This document shows, piece by piece, positions 60,669-64,000 of a stretch of DNA of 64,000 bases. This DNA is from Arcobacter siniprincipis. GTDB taxonomy: Bacteria; Campylobacterota; Campylobacteria; Campylobacterales; Arcobacteraceae. The notes below the pieces were generated by a model that saw nothing but the letters and a program-made list of their open reading frames with translations, was not told where the DNA came from and ran no database searches. How positions within the stretch are numbered: the first letter of the stretch is position 1; each line of letters starts with the position of its first letter. Location of the stretch: NCBI RefSeq assembly GCF_048571125.1, contig NZ_CP182343.1:1-64000 (forward strand), written 5' to 3'. Both the position numbers and the translations under genes were made by a program.

Positions 60669-62078
60669 TTAAGCACATATATTTTCAAAGATACTTTCTT
60701 TTCCTTCAAAAGTTTTTTTACTTGTCTCTTCAACAATAGTATTTGCAATATTTGATGTTTCAGTTGCAATTTTATTTGATTTAGAAGATATTTCTGAGTT
60801 TGTATAAATTTGTTTTTCTAAAACTTTTACGGAATTGTTAATTTGAACTATACCTTCTTGTTGTTTTTTAGAAGTAATTGCTACTTCACTAATGAGTTCT
60901 ATAGTTTTATCAATATCAATGTTTAAATTCGAATATCCCTCTATCATCTCATTTGCGATAGCTTTTCCTTCATTGGCTTTTTGATTTGCAGCTTCAACTA
61001 GTTTTTTTATATCTCTTGCAGCTTCTGTACTTTTATTTGCAAGATTTCTTACTTCTTGAGCAACTACTGCAAAGCCTTTTCCAGCTTCTCCTGCAGTTGC
61101 AGCTTCAACGGCAGCATTTAATGACAAAATGTTAGTTTGAAACGCTATTTGATCAATGATACTTATTGCTTCATTTATAGAATTTACTTCTTCATTAATT
61201 TCATCCATGGAAATATTGGTTTTATTTGCAAGGGTTTCTCCCTCATTTGCAGATTTTATAACTGCGTTTGCAAATTCTGACATTTGAATTGTTTTTTCAT
61301 AAGTTTTACTAACATTTTGTGTGATTTCTTCTAATACAAGCGTTGTCTCTTTTAAACTTGTAGATGCTTCCGTTGAAGAACTATTTAGTTTAAAAGCATT
61401 ATCTAATAAAATTTTAGATGATTTTTGTAATGTAGTACCATTTTTTTTATTTTCCAATAACATATAAGTAATAGCATTTTTAAGTTCATTAATTGAAGTT
61501 GATAGATTTATAAACTCTCCATCATCTGAAATATTTTCTAAAATTAAATCATTTGTATAGTTGTAATTAGTATATTCATTAAGAATATTATTAATAATCT
61601 CAAAATGTTTTTTTGTATTTATTATCATGTCATTAACAACTATTTTAAATTCTTCAAGTACTTTAGTTGAAGTCTTTACTTGAATAATATTATTATATGT
61701 ACCATTTTTGACCTGTTCTAAGATATCTTTTGCCTCTGTAATAAATAAGAATTCTTCTTGTTCTTTGATTTTTTGTTTTTTATCTCTAGTATCAATAATA
61801 TTTTTTATTTCAGAGTATTCACTTGCAAAAGAAGTATTTATTTTAAGTTTTGCATCTTTATTATCCATATTTTTAAGAAAATTTACTAATTCTTTTGATA
61901 ATTTTTTACCATTTTTTCTTTCATCTAGTTCATGAAAAATTAAAGCTATTGCAATAACAATTTGAATTGTTTGTGAAGTTGTATTTGTTGTAAAAAAGAG
62001 TGCATTAATAGGTAATAATAACATTCCAAGATAATGAATTATTGTCATTCTAAAATATAATGATTTTATATTAAACAT
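60669..62078 (-). CDS. Methyl-accepting chemotaxis protein with two N-terminal membrane helices
   Basis: A 469-residue chemoreceptor. Two hydrophobic segments near residues 10-55 are joined by a very short loop, so there is no real periplasmic domain. A cytoplasmic PAS-less region (about 60-210) precedes the signalling hairpin, with tip IDQIAFQTNILSLNAAVEAA and VAQEVRNLANKS. The start is set at 62078 (MFNIKS) behind AAAGGA; the ATG at 62117 has no ribosome-binding site. The tip is nearly identical to that of the receptor at 62256, suggesting relatively recent common origin. Ligand or signal unknown; energy or membrane state is possible. Confidence 0.87.
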   Translation of the reverse strand: MFNIKSLYFRMTIIHYLGMLLLPINALFFTTNTTSQTIQIVIAIALIFHELDERKNGKKLSKELVNFLKNMDNKDAKLKINTSFASEYSEIKNIIDTRDKKQKIKEQEEFLFITEAKDILEQVKNGTYNNIIQVKTSTKVLEEFKIVVNDMIINTKKHFEIINNILNEYTNYNYTNDLILENISDDGEFINLSTSINELKNAITYMLLENKKNGTTLQKSSKILLDNAFKLNSSSTEASTSLKETTLVLEEITQNVSKTYEKTIQMSEFANAVIKSANEGETLANKTNISMDEINEEVNSINEAISIIDQIAFQTNILSLNAAVEAATAGEAGKGFAVVAQEVRNLANKSTEAARDIKKLVEAANQKANEGKAIANEMIEGYSNLNIDIDKTIELISEVAITSKKQQEGIVQINNSVKVLEKQIYTNSEISSKSNKIATETSNIANTIVEETSKKTFEGKESIFENICA

Positions 62079-62107
62079 ATGTGGTCCTTTTTTTAGAATA
62101 TTATCTA

Positions 62108-62185
62108 AATAGGACAAAAACAGTATTGATTAAAATCAATACTATTCAAAAGGAGTATGTAGAGTTTTATTTATTGTTTTAAGAG
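62108..62185. other. Hairpin between the two chemoreceptor genes (62185-62208)
   Basis: The intended span is 62185-62208: GGGAAAG (62186-62192) and CTTTCCC (62202-62208) form a 7-bp stem with a nine-base loop in the 177-base gap between the two receptors. On the plus strand TTTATTTTCT follows. On the minus strand it could close the transcript of the PAS-type receptor. Confidence 0.4.
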
Positions 62186-62255
62186 GGGAAAGCGTTTAAA
62201 TCTTTCCCTTTATTTTCTGTTGTTTACAGTGTTATAATTTTTTTGGAGTTATTAT

Positions 62256-63719
62256 TTATTTAGCACTTTGATTCATCTCTTTTGCTTTAACATCATTTTT
62301 ACCAATAAACTCTTTTTCATTTGCTTCTGAAACGATAAGTTTAGCAATAGTATCTGTTGTTGTTGCTATATCATGGGTTTGAGATGCAACCATTGCATTT
62401 TGTTGAGTTTGTTGATCAAGTTGGTTTACTGCTGAATTTATTTGTTCTATCCCTGTTTGTTGTTCTTTACTTGACATTTCAATATCTGAAATTAGATTTA
62501 TAGTTTCTTGAATATTTTGATTTAACTCTTTATATCCTTTTATCATATTTCCAGCTATATTTTTGCCTTCATTTGCTTTTGAAGTAGCATTTTCCACTAA
62601 TGTTTTTATCTCTTTTGCAGCTTCTGCAGAACGAGAAGCTAGGTTTCTTACTTCTTGTGCAACTACGGCAAAGCCTTTACCTGCTTCCCCCGCAGTTGCA
62701 GCTTCTACTGCTGCATTTAGAGATAAAATATTTGTTTGAAATGCAATTTGGTCAATTACACTAATTGCCTCATTGATAGATTTAACTTGCTCATTTATTT
62801 CATCCATTGCAACTGTTGTTTGATTTGCAAGCTTTTCCCCATTTGACACAGAAGTTGTAACATTAGTTGAATTACTTGCCATTTTTGCAATATTTTGAGT
62901 GTTGTTTCTAATATTTGCAGTTATCTCTTCTAAGGCTGCTGCTGTTTCTTCTAAACTTGCTGCTGCTTCATTTGAACTTTGATTTAATTTATCAACATTT
63001 GCTAAAAGTAAATTTGAACCCTTATCGAGCGTTAATCCATTTGCTTTATTTTCTACTAACATTTCATTTATAACATTGGCAAGATTATTTAGGCCATTAG
63101 CTGCTTCTCCTAAATTGTTTCCTTCTATTCTATGTGTAAAGTTTAACTTTTGAAAAGACAATAAAGCATCAGATATTTTATTTAAATCACCATCTACTTT
63201 AGTAGATACAATTTGAAATAAGTCATTAATACCATTTTTAAGATTTTCTATACCTTCATTTTGTGTTTTTTCTTGTATAGTTTGTTTCATAATACCTGTT
63301 TTTGCTATATCAATTGCCTTATTAGCAGCTTTTATTACATTTTTTGCATCAGTAATATCTTGCGCGAACTTAACAACACGAGTCACTTTCCCACTTTTAT
63401 TTTTTACAGGAGTATATGAAGCTTGAATCCAAACAGAAGTACCATCTTTTCTAATTCTTTCAAATTCATTTATTTGAGATAACCCTTTATTTAAACTCTC
63501 CCAAAATTCAGTATACTCTTTTGTAGTTACATATGTTTTATCACAAAACATTCTATGATGCTTACCAGCTGTTTCTTCTAATTTATAACCCAAAACATTT
63601 AGAAAATTATTATTTGCATGTATTATTGTTCCATCTGGTTTAAATGAAATAATTGCATAGTTTTCATCCATTGCAGTTAATCTGGCAGATTCTTCTTCTG
63701 TTTTGCCTAAATTAAACAT
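62256..63719 (-). CDS. Cytoplasmic PAS-domain chemoreceptor (Aer-like)
   Basis: A 487-residue methyl-accepting protein without membrane segments. The N-terminal PAS domain (about 15-130: NYAIISFKPDGTIIHANNNFLNVLGY, HRMFCD, TRVVKFAQDITD) probably binds flavin or haem for redox sensing; cofactor ligands cannot be fixed by eye. The signalling domain (about 235-480) has the same hairpin tip as the preceding receptor. It starts at ATG 63719 behind AAGGAA. The last residues lack a tethering pentapeptide. Confidence 0.88.
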   Translation of the reverse strand: MFNLGKTEEESARLTAMDENYAIISFKPDGTIIHANNNFLNVLGYKLEETAGKHHRMFCDKTYVTTKEYTEFWESLNKGLSQINEFERIRKDGTSVWIQASYTPVKNKSGKVTRVVKFAQDITDAKNVIKAANKAIDIAKTGIMKQTIQEKTQNEGIENLKNGINDLFQIVSTKVDGDLNKISDALLSFQKLNFTHRIEGNNLGEAANGLNNLANVINEMLVENKANGLTLDKGSNLLLANVDKLNQSSNEAAASLEETAAALEEITANIRNNTQNIAKMASNSTNVTTSVSNGEKLANQTTVAMDEINEQVKSINEAISVIDQIAFQTNILSLNAAVEAATAGEAGKGFAVVAQEVRNLASRSAEAAKEIKTLVENATSKANEGKNIAGNMIKGYKELNQNIQETINLISDIEMSSKEQQTGIEQINSAVNQLDQQTQQNAMVASQTHDIATTTDTIAKLIVSEANEKEFIGKNDVKAKEMNQSAK

Positions 63720-63877
63720 TATATTCCTTCTTTATTAAAATTATTTTATGTTATTCTAAATTATTTTTCTAATATACTTTAAAAATAATATCTTATGTTA
63801 TCTTAAAAACAAACTATTTAGTAGTTAGTTTATGTTATTTGATATGAGATAATGAGCTTTATTAGTGTAGAATAAAG

Positions 63878-64000
63878 CTATAGATTTTCTACTTTGTAAA
63901 GCTTTTTTCTCTCTTTTGAAGAGGGAACATCCAACATCTTTCTGTATTTCGTAATAGTTCTTCTTACCATTTCTAGGTTAAATTTATCTTGAATAGCATC
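63878..64000 (-). CDS. rpoN: RNA polymerase sigma-54 factor RpoN, C-terminal fragment
   Basis: Forty codons and a stop, running off the window edge, encode the RpoN C-terminus: DKFNLEMVRRTITKYRKMLDV-PSSKERKK. The RRTITKYR segment is the family's RpoN box, which recognises the -24 GG element (usual form ARRTVAKYRE). The upstream part of the gene lies beyond base 64000. Presence of rpoN next to this window's five sigma-54 promoters and nifA is consistent, though rpoN also serves flagellar genes. Confidence 0.9.
   Translation of the reverse strand, partial: DAIQDKFNLEMVRRTITKYRKMLDVPSSKERKKLYKVENL

Noticed and set aside
1..64000. tRNA or rRNA genes, CRISPR arrays, insertion sequences, prophage
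   Set aside because: No cloverleaf, rRNA segment, regular spaced repeat array, transposase or integrase was recognised anywhere in the window.

Overview
The window begins exactly at the first base of dnaA and runs through dnaN and gyrB, so it is almost certainly the start of a circular chromosome. The DNA is very AT-rich. The gene set (QueF, two-subunit TorA/cytochrome c pair, TAXI and DctPQM TRAP systems, many periplasmic-sensor histidine kinases, TTCAC-core DnaA boxes) together with nifHDK points to a nitrogen-fixing Campylobacterota member of the Arcobacter group, close to Arcobacter nitrofigilis. The organism assignment is inference from gene content.

Layout. 1-4877: dnaA, a compact oriC with DnaA boxes and a DnaA-trio-like tract, dnaN, gyrB. 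5061-7288: a Shedu (DUF4263) anti-phage nuclease, a YgjP-like metalloprotease and a DUF3010 protein. 7289-15171: a self-contained acid-sugar catabolic island (TRAP transporter, AldA-type aldehyde dehydrogenase, L-rhamnonate dehydratase, DapA-family aldolase, IclR regulator) whose two promoters share paired CTTATATAAG palindromes. 15184-23043: transporters, an AraC regulator, a TAXI binding protein, queF, an HTH/coiled-coil protein, the SRP RNA gene (ffs, minus strand), and modE. 23183-25879: an orphan hybrid-sensor histidine kinase. 25910-28864: ferredoxin, GNAT, ClpX and SIR2-like genes behind two sigma-54 promoters. 29054-35011: TMAO/DMSO reductase, its monohaem cytochrome and a two-component system.

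35440-56482 is the nitrogen-fixation island: nifA with an overlapping peroxiredoxin-like gene, nifT, a fumarate reductase/NadB-like flavoprotein and an aldo/keto reductase; a cytoplasmic [NiFe] hydrogenase whose small subunit is fused to an NAD(P)H-type flavoprotein and a BFD [2Fe-2S] domain; a molybdate island (modA, modB, modC, modD and two stand-alone TOBE proteins); aconitase; and nifH-orf-nifD-nifK. 56765-60464 is a Trk/Ktr potassium channel operon with a KdpDE-like two-component system. Two chemoreceptors follow, and the window ends inside rpoN (sigma-54).

The genes fit together. Five GG-N10-GC sigma-54 promoters stand before nifH, the mod operon, the aldo/keto reductase-flavoprotein-nifT operon, the ferredoxin and the SIR2-clpX-GNAT operon, so NifA and RpoN, both encoded here, probably drive one regulon supplying nitrogenase, its molybdenum, its electrons and its proteolytic quality control. 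The most unusual signals are (i) a repeated 5' leader hairpin with a GGA loop that hides the ribosome-binding site of nifD, of the unknown gene between nifH and nifD, and of the distant DUF3010 gene, and (ii) the three-part hydrogenase fusion.
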